From assembly GCA_017619495.1 (NCBI GenBank), contig JAFZSF010000018.1:1-54080 (forward strand): DNA of 54,080 nucleotides, read 5' to 3'. Position 1 is the stretch's first letter, and the number at the start of each line of letters is the position of its first letter. Positions 36,742 through 43,249 of the stretch are shown here, piece by piece. Under the pieces are notes generated by a model. That model ran no database searches and had not been told where the DNA came from. It worked only from the letters and a program-made list of their open reading frames with translations. The position numbers were made by a program, and so were the translations under genes. This DNA is from Clostridia bacterium (GTDB lineage: Bacteria > Bacillota > Clostridia > Christensenellales > UBA1242).

Positions 36742-37583
36742 TATACCCTTATTGTAACCACTCGGTCGCGATTTGCCAAATCTTTATACGCCTTCACACT
36801 ACTATACCCTGATTCTAAGGCAATTTTTTCCACGGCTGCCGCTTGGTCATAACCAATTTCAAACATAATCATACCATATGTTGACAGATGCGGTCGTGCA
36901 GTCGATAATATTCGACGATAAAAAAACAAGCCATCAATACCACCATCTAACGCCATATGTGGTTCTTGCAAAACCCACGGATCTTCGACCCCAATATCTG
37001 TGGTACGCACATAAGGCGGATTGCAAACTATTAAATCAAATTTACCATGCACATCTGTCAACAAATCACTGTATATTAAATTAATATCAGCATGATGCAA
37101 CGATGCATTTTGTGCTGCCACCGCCAATGCATCAGCACTATAATCAACCGCAGTAATTTCATAGCGTAACACATGGTTTTGTTGGTGTAACCAATCACAC
37201 AAATACGCTAATGAAATTCCAATAATACCAGACCCACAACATAAATCCAAAATGCGATATGGCGAATTTTCGTTACCAATCAAAGAATCCGCAATGATTT
37301 TCTTTTCTGCTAACTCAACCAAAATTTCAGTATCATGACGCGGCACCAAAACGCTGGGTGTGACAATAAATTTACGGTTATAAAAATAAGTACTCCCCAG
37401 CAAATACGCCAAAGGAGTGCCTTTTTTATATTGTTCAATAATTTTAATCGCTTGCTTAGCAATTGGTTCACTGATGTCTTTAATTAAAAAAACATTGGTG
37501 CGTTTAGCTTCTAGTAAATGGCACAAAACTTGGATTGTCGCTTCGTGCTCACCAGTCTGTGCAATCAATTGTGCTAATTTCAT
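36741..37583 (-). CDS. prmC: Release factor glutamine methyltransferase PrmC
   Basis: A 280-aa N5-glutamine methyltransferase acting on the GGQ motif of release factors. SAM motif [15 protein letters not shown] and the catalytic NPPYV loop ([13 protein letters not shown]) are present, with an N-terminal helical recognition domain. Its start overlaps the end of rpmE by 4 nt (ATGA) and no separate Shine-Dalgarno is seen, so translation is probably coupled. Confidence 0.95.
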   Translation of the reverse strand: MKLAQLIAQTGEHEATIQVLCHLLEAKRTNVFLIKDISEPIAKQAIKIIEQYKKGTPLAYLLGSTYFYNRKFIVTPSVLVPRHDTEILVELAEKKIIADSLIGNENSPYRILDLCCGSGIIGISLAYLCDWLHQQNHVLRYEITAVDYSADALAVAAQNASLHHADINLIYSDLLTDVHGKFDLIVCNPPYVRTTDIGVEDPWVLQEPHMALDGGIDGLFFYRRILSTARPHLSTYGMIMFEIGYDQAAAVEKIALESGYSSVKAYKDLANRDRVVTIRV

Positions 37584-37789
37584 TTTGATTTTGCGTAGCG
37601 TTTATTAAATTTGTCAACACGACCAGCAGTATCAACAATTTTTTGTTTGCCAGTATAAAATGGGTGACATTTTGAGCAAATATCAATTTTTACGACATCA
37701 CCTTCTTTGGTAGTTCCGCAGGTGAATTTGTTACCGCAAGCGCATTCAAATTCGGCTTCGTGATAATTTGGATGAATATTTTCTTTCAT
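37580..37789 (-). CDS. rpmE: 50S ribosomal protein L31
   Basis: A 69-aa L31 of the zinc-containing type: CACG near residues 16-19 and CSKC near 36-39, then HPFYTGKQK. The ATG at 37787-37789 ([12 protein letters not shown]) is chosen over an upstream in-frame ATG because it gives the normal L31 N-terminus and lies 7 nt after a promoter. It heads the rpmE-prmC-prfA operon. Confidence 0.96.
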   Translation of the reverse strand: MKENIHPNYHEAEFECACGNKFTCGTTKEGDVVKIDICSKCHPFYTGKQKIVDTAGRVDKFNKRYAKSK

Positions 37790-37796
37790 AACGATT

Positions 37797-37825
37797 ATAT
37801 TACCATGGCAAATAAATCTTGTCAA
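37797..37825 (-). promoter_or_regulatory. Promoter of rpmE-prmC-prfA overlapping the murC stop
   Basis: TTGACA (37820-37825) and TAATAT (37797-37802), 17 nt apart on the minus strand, 7 nt before the ATG. The murC TGA stop (37822-37824) lies inside the -35 hexamer. Confidence 0.75.
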
Positions 37826-39159
37826 TCAAATGTCGCAAAACTACTTTTACGCAGAAATTCGCCACTTACCACATCGCCTGCACCACAAAGAATGATAGCA
37901 TCATATTCCGCGGCGTGTTCATGCAGATAGTCCGTTAATTTTTCTATTGTCGCCAAATATTTTACTTTAAGATAGCGACTTAAATCTAATCCACGACCAC
38001 CGACTATCGTTTTACCACGCGCAGCATAGGTTTTGTAAATTACCAGATGTGGTACGGTTGACAATACTTTCACAAAATCGTCCCATAAAGATAGTGTACG
38101 CGTATAAGTATGTGGTTGAAAAACTAAAAGGTATTTTTTGAATAAACTTTGCGCGGTTTGAATCGTAGTGGCAATCTCACGCGGGTGATGTGCATAGTCT
38201 AAAATTACCGGAGTGTGCCCTAACCTGGCAAAGCGTTGAAATCGGCGCGCAATACCGCGGTAATTAGCGATGGCGTGGCGGGTTGAGTCTAAACCGATTT
38301 GACACACCAAAGCGCAGGTAATGGCTGCCAAGGCGTTTGCGACATTATGCAAACCCGGTACATGCACAGTAAAGCGTGGTAATTGATAAATCATACCGAA
38401 GATTTGGGAGTTAATAACTACATCAAAACTATGTCCACCTTGGGGCAAAGTTTGCAAATTATTAGCATGAACATCACCATAATTGATACCAAAAGTGATG
38501 GTACGCTGTTTGCCAAACAGTAGCGCACTGTTAGGGTCACTGGCATTTTTAATTACGATTTCACTTTGAGCAGCAAATTGTGCAAAGCATTGTTTAATTT
38601 CTGACAAATCACGATAACAATCCAAATGGTCAGCATCGACATTGGTAATCACAGCGATATACGGTTTTAACTTCAAAAAACTTTTGCGAAATTCGCACGC
38701 TTCGGTAATAAACCATTGTTTACCACCTAAGTGCAAATTATCCTGCGCCCCAATATGCACAGTGGGTTGACGACCACCCTGACGAAAAATAGTTCCAATC
38801 ATGGCAGTCGTTGAACTTTTACCATGGCACCCCGCCACCGCAATAACACGCGCATAATGTCGCGCAATTTGGGCCAATAAATTTTCACGATAAACAATTT
38901 TTATACCCTGCCGTCGAGCGTAAAGGAGTTCTGGATTATCATCGGCGATTGCGCCATTTATCACCAAACAGTCGACGGGATCTTGTTGTAAATTCTTGCT
39001 TGTATGACCAATATAAACTGGAATGCCTAAGGACGACAATTCATGAGTATTTTTTGAAGCGACCACATCACTGCCAGCGACTTGCTTACCTTGGACTTTT
39101 AATAATTTAGCCAACGCTGACATAGAAACGCCACCGATGCCCACAAAAAAATAACGCAC
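37822..39159 (-). CDS. murC: UDP-N-acetylmuramate--L-alanine ligase MurC
   Basis: A 445-aa Mur ligase that adds L-Ala to UDP-MurNAc in peptidoglycan synthesis. The N-terminal Rossmann motif [13 protein letters not shown] begins at residue 5, so the GTG start at 39157-39159 is firmly placed. The ATP-binding loop reads GCHGKSSTT (family GTHGKTTT). [10 protein letters not shown] and [10 protein letters not shown] are the central-domain motifs and DYAHHPREI the C-terminal one. The start codon lies inside the second arm of the rpsR terminator hairpin and follows a TATATA -10 box in the loop. Confidence 0.95.
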   Translation of the reverse strand: MRYFFVGIGGVSMSALAKLLKVQGKQVAGSDVVASKNTHELSSLGIPVYIGHTSKNLQQDPVDCLVINGAIADDNPELLYARRQGIKIVYRENLLAQIARHYARVIAVAGCHGKSSTTAMIGTIFRQGGRQPTVHIGAQDNLHLGGKQWFITEACEFRKSFLKLKPYIAVITNVDADHLDCYRDLSEIKQCFAQFAAQSEIVIKNASDPNSALLFGKQRTITFGINYGDVHANNLQTLPQGGHSFDVVINSQIFGMIYQLPRFTVHVPGLHNVANALAAITCALVCQIGLDSTRHAIANYRGIARRFQRFARLGHTPVILDYAHHPREIATTIQTAQSLFKKYLLVFQPHTYTRTLSLWDDFVKVLSTVPHLVIYKTYAARGKTIVGGRGLDLSRYLKVKYLATIEKLTDYLHEHAAEYDAIILCGAGDVVSGEFLRKSSFATFD

Positions 39160-39183
39160 CGTTTTATATATGCGTTATTTTTT
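39146..39183 (-). terminator. rpsF-ssb-rpsR terminator that also holds the murC promoter and start
   Basis: A 13-bp perfect inverted repeat (39146-39158 with 39171-39183; AAAAAATAACGCA / TGCGTTATTTTTT) with a 12-nt loop. On the minus strand it lies about 30 nt after the rpsR stop and ends in a T-run. The loop holds TATATA, and the descending arm is the first murC codons (GTG CGT TAT TTT). Confidence 0.75.
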
Positions 39184-39213
39184 AAGACTGTTATTTAATA
39201 TTAACGGTTGTGA

Positions 39214-39537
39214 TTACAACAAACCCATATTCTTCGCGACCTTAACCGCGCGTGCTAATTCGCGTTGGTGAGCAGCACATAAACCGGTTTGACGGCGTGG
39301 GAAGATTTTTCCGCCTTCGGAAATGTACTTCTTCAAGCGTGGATCTTTGTAATCAATATACAACGGGCGTTTAGCTTCGTCTTTTTCCATACAGAAAGCG
39401 CAAACACGGCGTTTTTGACGAGGAGCGCGTTTTTCTTTGCGTTCTTCGGTATTTTCGCTAGCGTTCTTTTTGTTGGCTTTATTTTCTTGACGACTTAATT
39501 CTTCAATAACTTCGCGAGTCGATAAATTTTCTCCCAT
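39214..39537 (-). CDS. rpsR: 30S ribosomal protein S18 with N-terminal extension
   Basis: 107 aa, about 30 longer than usual. The core KRRVCAFC...[37 protein letters not shown] is typical S18, with cysteines placed as in zinc-binding versions (CAFC and CAAH). The N-terminal extension is Glu/Lys/Asn-rich and probably disordered. GGAG lies about 6 nt before the ATG. Last gene of the rpsF operon. Confidence 0.96.
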   Translation of the reverse strand: MGENLSTREVIEELSRQENKANKKNASENTEERKEKRAPRQKRRVCAFCMEKDEAKRPLYIDYKDPRLKKYISEGGKIFPRRQTGLCAAHQRELARAVKVAKNMGLL

Positions 39538-39552
39538 AATTTCTCCTTTTAA

Positions 39553-39942
39553 TTAAAACGGTAATGAATCATCAGCAATTGGTTTCATTTCCACATTGTT
39601 AGTTTGGTCATATGAACTGCTTGGATTTTCATCTTTGCGATTCAAAAACTCAACAGCATCGGCAACAACATCAACCGAGGTGCGTTTATTGCCTTCTTTA
39701 TCTTCGTAATTGCGGATTTGAATTTCGCCACTGATGGCAACTTTACTACCTTTCTTAATAAACTTGGCGCAATTTTCACCCAAAGCACGCCATACTGTTA
39801 CATTGTAAAAATCTGTTTCTTGATTTCCACCAGCACGACGATTTACAGCGATCGAGAAACGGCAAACACTGGTATTATTAGCACCAACCGTTGACAATTC
39901 TGGATCACGGGTCAAGTTACCAATTAAAAAAACTTTGTTCAT
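39553..39942 (-). CDS. ssb: Single-stranded DNA-binding protein
   Basis: A 129-aa SSB with the OB-fold start MNKVFLIGNLTRDPEL, the central TDFYNVTVWRALGENCAKFIKKGSKV and the acidic partner-binding tail ending DDSLPF. It binds single-stranded DNA and recruits repair and replication proteins. The linker is short, so it is smaller than the usual 150-170 aa. Placed between rpsF and rpsR as is normal in Bacillota. Confidence 0.96.
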   Translation of the reverse strand: MNKVFLIGNLTRDPELSTVGANNTSVCRFSIAVNRRAGGNQETDFYNVTVWRALGENCAKFIKKGSKVAISGEIQIRNYEDKEGNKRTSVDVVADAVEFLNRKDENPSSSYDQTNNVEMKPIADDSLPF

Positions 39943-39948
39943 GGTAAA

Positions 39949-40326
39949 TTATTCTCCTTCTTTAACTTCTTTGGCTTCTTTTTCACGCATTTCTTTTTCT
40001 TTCTTAGCCAAGTATTCTTCACGCGCTTTGGCACGATTTTGTTTGCGGATTACATCTTGCGCCAACATAACATCGGTCTTAGCAACGAACAAGTGACGAT
40101 TGACACCTTCGGTAATATTCATTAAAGCTGTCATTTTGGCTGGAACTTCCGGCGCGGCGCTGAAATTCAACAAGTAGTAGAAACCATATTTCTTTTGTCC
40201 TAACTTTTCTACGGTTGTTTGTTCACCTGCCATTTTTTTGAAATTGGCGATGATCTCCTCGCGTTTCGCTTCGTTAAGTTTTGCGTCCACAACGATCATA
40301 CATTCGTACGATTTCTTGTTTTCCAT
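39949..40326 (-). CDS. rpsF: 30S ribosomal protein S6
   Basis: 125 aa with the S6 fold (YECMIVVDAKLNEAKRE; QKKYGFYYLLNFSAAPEVPAKM), plus a C-terminal Lys/Glu-rich helix of about 30 residues. S6 pairs with S18, encoded two genes downstream. A GGAGG Shine-Dalgarno lies 5-6 nt before the ATG. The leader contains a compact hairpin that may be the S6:S18 control site. Confidence 0.96.
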   Translation of the reverse strand: MENKKSYECMIVVDAKLNEAKREEIIANFKKMAGEQTTVEKLGQKKYGFYYLLNFSAAPEVPAKMTALMNITEGVNRHLFVAKTDVMLAQDVIRKQNRAKAREEYLAKKEKEMREKEAKEVKEGE

Positions 40327-40352
40327 GTTTTACCTCCTTTTATGGTCTAACG

Positions 40353-40371
40353 CCTACGGTGTTACCGTAGG
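40353..40371 (-). promoter_or_regulatory. Leader hairpin of rpsF, candidate S6:S18 autoregulatory element
   Basis: A 7-bp stem (CCTACGG / CCGTAGG) closes a 5-nt loop in the roughly 54-nt leader, just after the predicted transcription start. On the mRNA strand the loop region reads GGTAACACCG. S6:S18 leader motifs are known in this position in many bacteria; the exact consensus could not be verified here. Confidence 0.45.
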
Positions 40372-40386
40372 AAAAAGATACATTAC

Positions 40387-40415
40387 ATAATACAACATTC
40401 AGCTGAAAAATGCAA
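40387..40415 (-). promoter_or_regulatory. Promoter of rpsF-ssb-rpsR
   Basis: TTGCAT (40410-40415) and TATTAT (40387-40392) with 17-nt spacing on the minus strand, predicting initiation near 40380. Confidence 0.8.
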
Positions 40416-40426
40416 CCATAAATATC

Positions 40427-40455
40427 TTGCGTTATTTTTAGATATTTGTTATAGT
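40427..40455 (+). promoter_or_regulatory. Promoter of tRNA-Met
   Basis: TTGCGT (40427-40432) and TATAGT (40450-40455) with 17-nt spacing; initiation is predicted 1-3 nt before the tRNA 5' end. It is divergent from the rpsF promoter. Confidence 0.75.
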
Positions 40456-40463
40456 AACTATAC

Positions 40464-40539
40464 GGCGATGTAGCACAGCGGTTAATGCACCGAGTTCATA
40501 CCCCGGGTATCGCTGGTTCGATTCCAGCCATCGCCACCA
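40464..40539 (+). tRNA. tRNA-Met (anticodon CAT, elongator type)
   Basis: 76 nt: perfect acceptor stem GGCGATG / CATCGCC, loop TTCATAC, T arm GCTGG-TTCGATT-CCAGC and encoded CCA. A paired first base argues against the initiator tRNA. The anticodon stem CCGAG / CCCGG contains an A-C mismatch at the fourth pair. A tRNA-Ile with lysidine at CAT cannot be fully excluded, but the TTCATAC loop fits elongator Met. Confidence 0.93.
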
Positions 40540-40543
40540 AATT

Positions 40544-40572
40544 AAGCGTAAATTGATTTTACGCTTTTTTAT
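40544..40572 (+). terminator. Terminator after tRNA-Met
   Basis: AAGCGTAAA pairs with TTTACGCTT and is followed by TTTT and ATTTG. It overlaps the 3' end of the converging protease gene. Confidence 0.8.
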
Positions 40573-41356
40573 TTGTTAGGCACTGACTTAACCTTGTATT
40601 TGGTGGAAAACGCAAAAGCCACTGCTCTAAATCATTTTCGTAAAAGACAGTATTATGATCATCAACAACTACGAATTCGGTGGGGTGCTTTTGATTAATC
40701 ATTTTATAAATAGTGAATAAAGTTAAATTAGTTAAAACGGCACAACGAACAAAAAAACCCAACTTAGTTTTACCGGCGTAATTAAATTTATCAGCATAAA
40801 GCGACTGTTTGAAGTCCCAATTGATTTGCAATAACATGATAATAGCAAAAAATAGCCACCACCAATATTGCCCCAACAGCCCAACAATTATCATGACCAC
40901 GAAAAACAAATTTGACCAGAGACAAATAAACTTAGATGGTACATACTGTGACAAAATTTTTCCACCATCAAGCGGATAAATGGGTAGCAAATTGATTATA
41001 CCGACCATAAAATTAGCAACCACTAAATATTCGAGATAGATAAAAAGGACCGGGAAAAGCCAAACCATGACACCAAACAGCAAACTAAACAATAAACTGG
41101 CAATTGGGCCTGCCAGATAAATCCAACATTTCTGTTGCGCAGTCAAAATTTTAGCTTGTAAATTTAACGCCCCACCAAAAGGGGTCAAAGTAATGCGTGC
41201 TACCACGGCACCAAAGTATTTGGCCATTAAAGCATGGGCTAATTCGTGCAGAACAACAGCGATGATTAAAGCGATAAAAAAATCCGTCGCCGTAAAAATA
41301 ATCGCTACGACAGCAGTTAATATAAACAAAGGGTGAATTAACAAACGCACAGCCAA
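40559..41356 (-). CDS. SpoIVFB-like M50 site-2 metalloprotease
   Basis: A 265-aa intramembrane zinc protease. The active-site helix contains HELAHALMAKYFG (HExxH) and the third ligand lies in INLLPIYPLDGGKIL (NxxPxxPLDGG). About six hydrophobic helices are visible, followed by a C-terminal soluble part of about 70 aa (CBS-like in other SpoIVFB). SpoIVFB cleaves pro-sigma-K in the mother cell. The start is a TTG (41354-41356) just after the MreB-like stop; a GTG two codons later is an alternative. Neighbouring an mreB homologue recalls the mreBCD-minCD-spoIVFAB cluster of Bacillus. Confidence 0.85.
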   Translation of the reverse strand: MAVRLLIHPLFILTAVVAIIFTATDFFIALIIAVVLHELAHALMAKYFGAVVARITLTPFGGALNLQAKILTAQQKCWIYLAGPIASLLFSLLFGVMVWLFPVLFIYLEYLVVANFMVGIINLLPIYPLDGGKILSQYVPSKFICLWSNLFFVVMIIVGLLGQYWWWLFFAIIMLLQINWDFKQSLYADKFNYAGKTKLGFFVRCAVLTNLTLFTIYKMINQKHPTEFVVVDDHNTVFYENDLEQWLLRFPPNTRLSQCLTNKKA

Positions 41357-41358
41357 AT

Positions 41359-42183
41359 TTATGCGTTGTGCGTTAAATTTAGAAATAGTTGTGATTGTTC
41401 CAGCAAACTTCCCGCCCCGATCAAGGTGGCATTATTTTCGTCTACGGCGATCATAGTTTGTAATTGCAAACTCCAATACACTGCTTCGGACAAGCCACGA
41501 ATTTTAGCACCAGGACCACCAAAAACGACACCAGTATTCAAAATTTGACGCATAACTTCGGCGCTAGCTTGCGGTAGCAAATGGTTAATCGCACCAATAA
41601 TTTGTGCATAAAGCGGATAAATTACCTCACGCACCTGCTCAGCTTTTAAAATAAATTCAGGGAATTTAACAAAGCGTGTATCATTTTTCAACAATGATGC
41701 CACATCATTAAAAATGCCATGTGCGGTTTCATAACTGATTTCGACTTGGTACTTTTCCGCGACCAAGTCTTTAATTGCTTCAACACACGAATCAACGCCG
41801 ACATCAAGAATTCCACTATATAAAATTTTTTCACCTAATATAATTGCCAAGTCGGTTGCCGAGTCACCAATCACAACCGCCATAACTGGAACTTGTTCAG
41901 TAAAAGGATAACCAAAATATGATGCCAAAGCGATAGTCGGTTGAATATAAACCAAATCTGAAAATCCGACATCATAAAGAATGGCTTTTTCACAAGCAAC
42001 CCGTTCTTCGGTTTCGCCGGGAGTACCAACTACTGCAATTTTCTTTTGTTCTTGGTCGCTTAGAATCCTTTTAACCTTTTTACGCAATGTGTCGTCAATT
42101 TCTTCATTAAAAATAATCCCCAGCCCGCGTTTATAAAGCCGAAGATTATCTTGATTAAAATCCGCAACAATTTCGATTGGCAC
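41359..42183 (-). CDS. Divergent MreB-like actin-fold protein with degenerate nucleotide site
   Basis: 274 aa against about 335-345 in MreB. The N-terminus ADFNQDNLRLYKRGLGIIFNE lines up with the MreB start (D-L-G-T-A-N-T-L-V-Y-V-K-G-K-G-I-V-L-N-E), but the phosphate-1 glycine loop is lost. About 60 residues of subdomain IB are missing. Then GTPGETEERVACEKAI corresponds to PSGITEVERRAVREA. Phosphate-2 DIGGGTTE reads VIGDSATD, and the adenosine motif GGGALLRG reads GGPGAKIRG. The C-terminal LYAQIIGAINHLL and IGAGSLLE match MreB. ATP hydrolysis or polymerisation in the usual way is therefore doubtful. GTG start, 6 nt after a TATAAT; leaderless. Confidence 0.75.
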   Translation of the reverse strand: MPIEIVADFNQDNLRLYKRGLGIIFNEEIDDTLRKKVKRILSDQEQKKIAVVGTPGETEERVACEKAILYDVGFSDLVYIQPTIALASYFGYPFTEQVPVMAVVIGDSATDLAIILGEKILYSGILDVGVDSCVEAIKDLVAEKYQVEISYETAHGIFNDVASLLKNDTRFVKFPEFILKAEQVREVIYPLYAQIIGAINHLLPQASAEVMRQILNTGVVFGGPGAKIRGLSEAVYWSLQLQTMIAVDENNATLIGAGSLLEQSQLFLNLTHNA

Positions 42184-42189
42184 GAATCT

Positions 42190-42218
42190 ATTATATATGC
42201 ATTTGTAATAAAAAGCAA
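42190..42218 (-). promoter_or_regulatory. Promoter of the MreB-like/SpoIVFB-like pair
   Basis: TTGCTT (42213-42218) and TATAAT (42190-42195), 17 nt apart on the minus strand, 6 nt before the GTG start codon. It occupies the whole gap after the rpsI stop. Confidence 0.75.
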
Positions 42219-42219
42219 A

Positions 42220-42624
42220 TTATCTTTTCGAAAATTGCGGAGCGCGACGAGCTTTTTTCAAACCGTATTTTTTGCGTTCTTTCATACGCGGATCACGGGT
42301 TAAGAAACCAGCCTTCTTCAATTCTGCTTTGAAATTTGCATCTTCTTTTACCAAAGCGCGTGCAATACCATGGCGGATCGCACCAGCTTGACCTGATAAA
42401 CCACCACCATTAACATTAACGATTGCGTCAAAGGTGTTAACATCTAACAAAGCAAAAGGTTGGTTAACGGTTAAACGCATAAAGCCATCACCGAAATAGT
42501 CTTCCAAAGACTTATCGTTGATAACAACTTTACCGGTTCCTTTAATTAAACGCACACGGGCAACACTGGATTTACGACGACCAGTACCCAAAGTTTGTGC
42601 TACTGCATTTTTCTTAACTGCCAT
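42220..42624 (-). CDS. rpsI: 30S ribosomal protein S9
   Basis: A 134-aa S9 with [19 protein letters not shown] near the N-terminus, [19 protein letters not shown] in the centre and the basic C-terminal tail [17 protein letters not shown] that reaches the P-site tRNA. It follows rplM by 2 nt; GGGAAGG lies about 10 nt before the ATG. Confidence 0.97.
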   Translation of the reverse strand: MAVKKNAVAQTLGTGRRKSSVARVRLIKGTGKVVINDKSLEDYFGDGFMRLTVNQPFALLDVNTFDAIVNVNGGGLSGQAGAIRHGIARALVKEDANFKAELKKAGFLTRDPRMKERKKYGLKKARRAPQFSKR

Positions 42625-42626
42625 GA

Positions 42627-43079
42627 TTAGTTTGCCTTCCCTTTAATATCAATTTTACGCGGTTTTTGTGCTTCATGCGGGTGTTCCGCCTGGTTATAAA
42701 CCTTTAATTTTTTGAACATTTCGCGACCCAAAGAATTCTTTGGTAACATCCCCTTAATGGCATGTTCGATGACCCATGCTGGGTTCTTTTGCATTGCATC
42801 TTTAGCTTGCGTGTATTTATCACCACCGACATAACCACTGTAACGGAAATAGTATTTATCGGTCATTTTCTTACCGGTAAAGATGGCCTTTTCCGCATTA
42901 ACAACGATTACATAATCACCAGCATCACTGTGTGGTGTATAGGTTGGTTTATGTTTACCGCGTAAAATCAATGCAACACGGCTGCAAAGGCGACCAACAG
43001 GAAGACCGGTAGCGTCTACCAGCAACCATTCGCGCTTAGTATTTTGTTTGTCCGCAAAAAAAGTTTTTTGTGTTATCAT
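42627..43079 (-). CDS. rplM: 50S ribosomal protein L13
   Basis: A 150-aa L13 with [32 protein letters not shown] and the [23 protein letters not shown]-terminal motif. The N-terminus fits the usual L13 start. The ATG lies only 8 nt after a TATACT -10 box and has no Shine-Dalgarno sequence, so the mRNA is predicted to be nearly leaderless. Operon with rpsI. Confidence 0.97.
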   Translation of the reverse strand: MITQKTFFADKQNTKREWLLVDATGLPVGRLCSRVALILRGKHKPTYTPHSDAGDYVIVVNAEKAIFTGKKMTDKYYFRYSGYVGGDKYTQAKDAMQKNPAWVIEHAIKGMLPKNSLGREMFKKLKVYNQAEHPHEAQKPRKIDIKGKAN

Positions 43080-43087
43080 ATTTGATA

Positions 43088-43116
43088 AGTATAGTCACTC
43101 GCGCGCATTTTGTCAA
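43088..43116 (-). promoter_or_regulatory. Promoter of rplM-rpsI
   Basis: TTGACA (43111-43116) and TATACT (43088-43093), 17-nt spacing on the minus strand. Predicted initiation is at 43081, two nt before the ATG. The -35 begins 22 nt after the stop of the giant gene and straddles the edge of the 137-bp repeat. Confidence 0.85.
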
Positions 43117-43249
43117 ATACTATTTCTTTACTGCCACCTACCCCTTGGCTCTCTCTTCTTTGAACCTTTTTATCTTTACTCCCTTCTTCCTCCTGCACAT
43201 CACTTTGTAGATCGCTAACGTTACTCCTAGCGTTATTACTCCGGCTGCT
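43113..43249 (-). repeat. 137-bp direct repeat, copy 1 (3' end of the giant gene)
   Basis: Identical at every base to 53944-54080. It covers the last 36 codons and stop of the giant surface protein gene plus 25 nt downstream. The match ends sharply at 43112/53943 and is cut by the window edge on the other side, so its full length is unknown. Confidence 0.97.

Noticed and set aside
39146..39183. The murC inverted repeat as a repressor operator
   Set aside because: The A-run/T-run flanks and the position 30 nt after rpsR fit an intrinsic terminator better, although dual use is not excluded.
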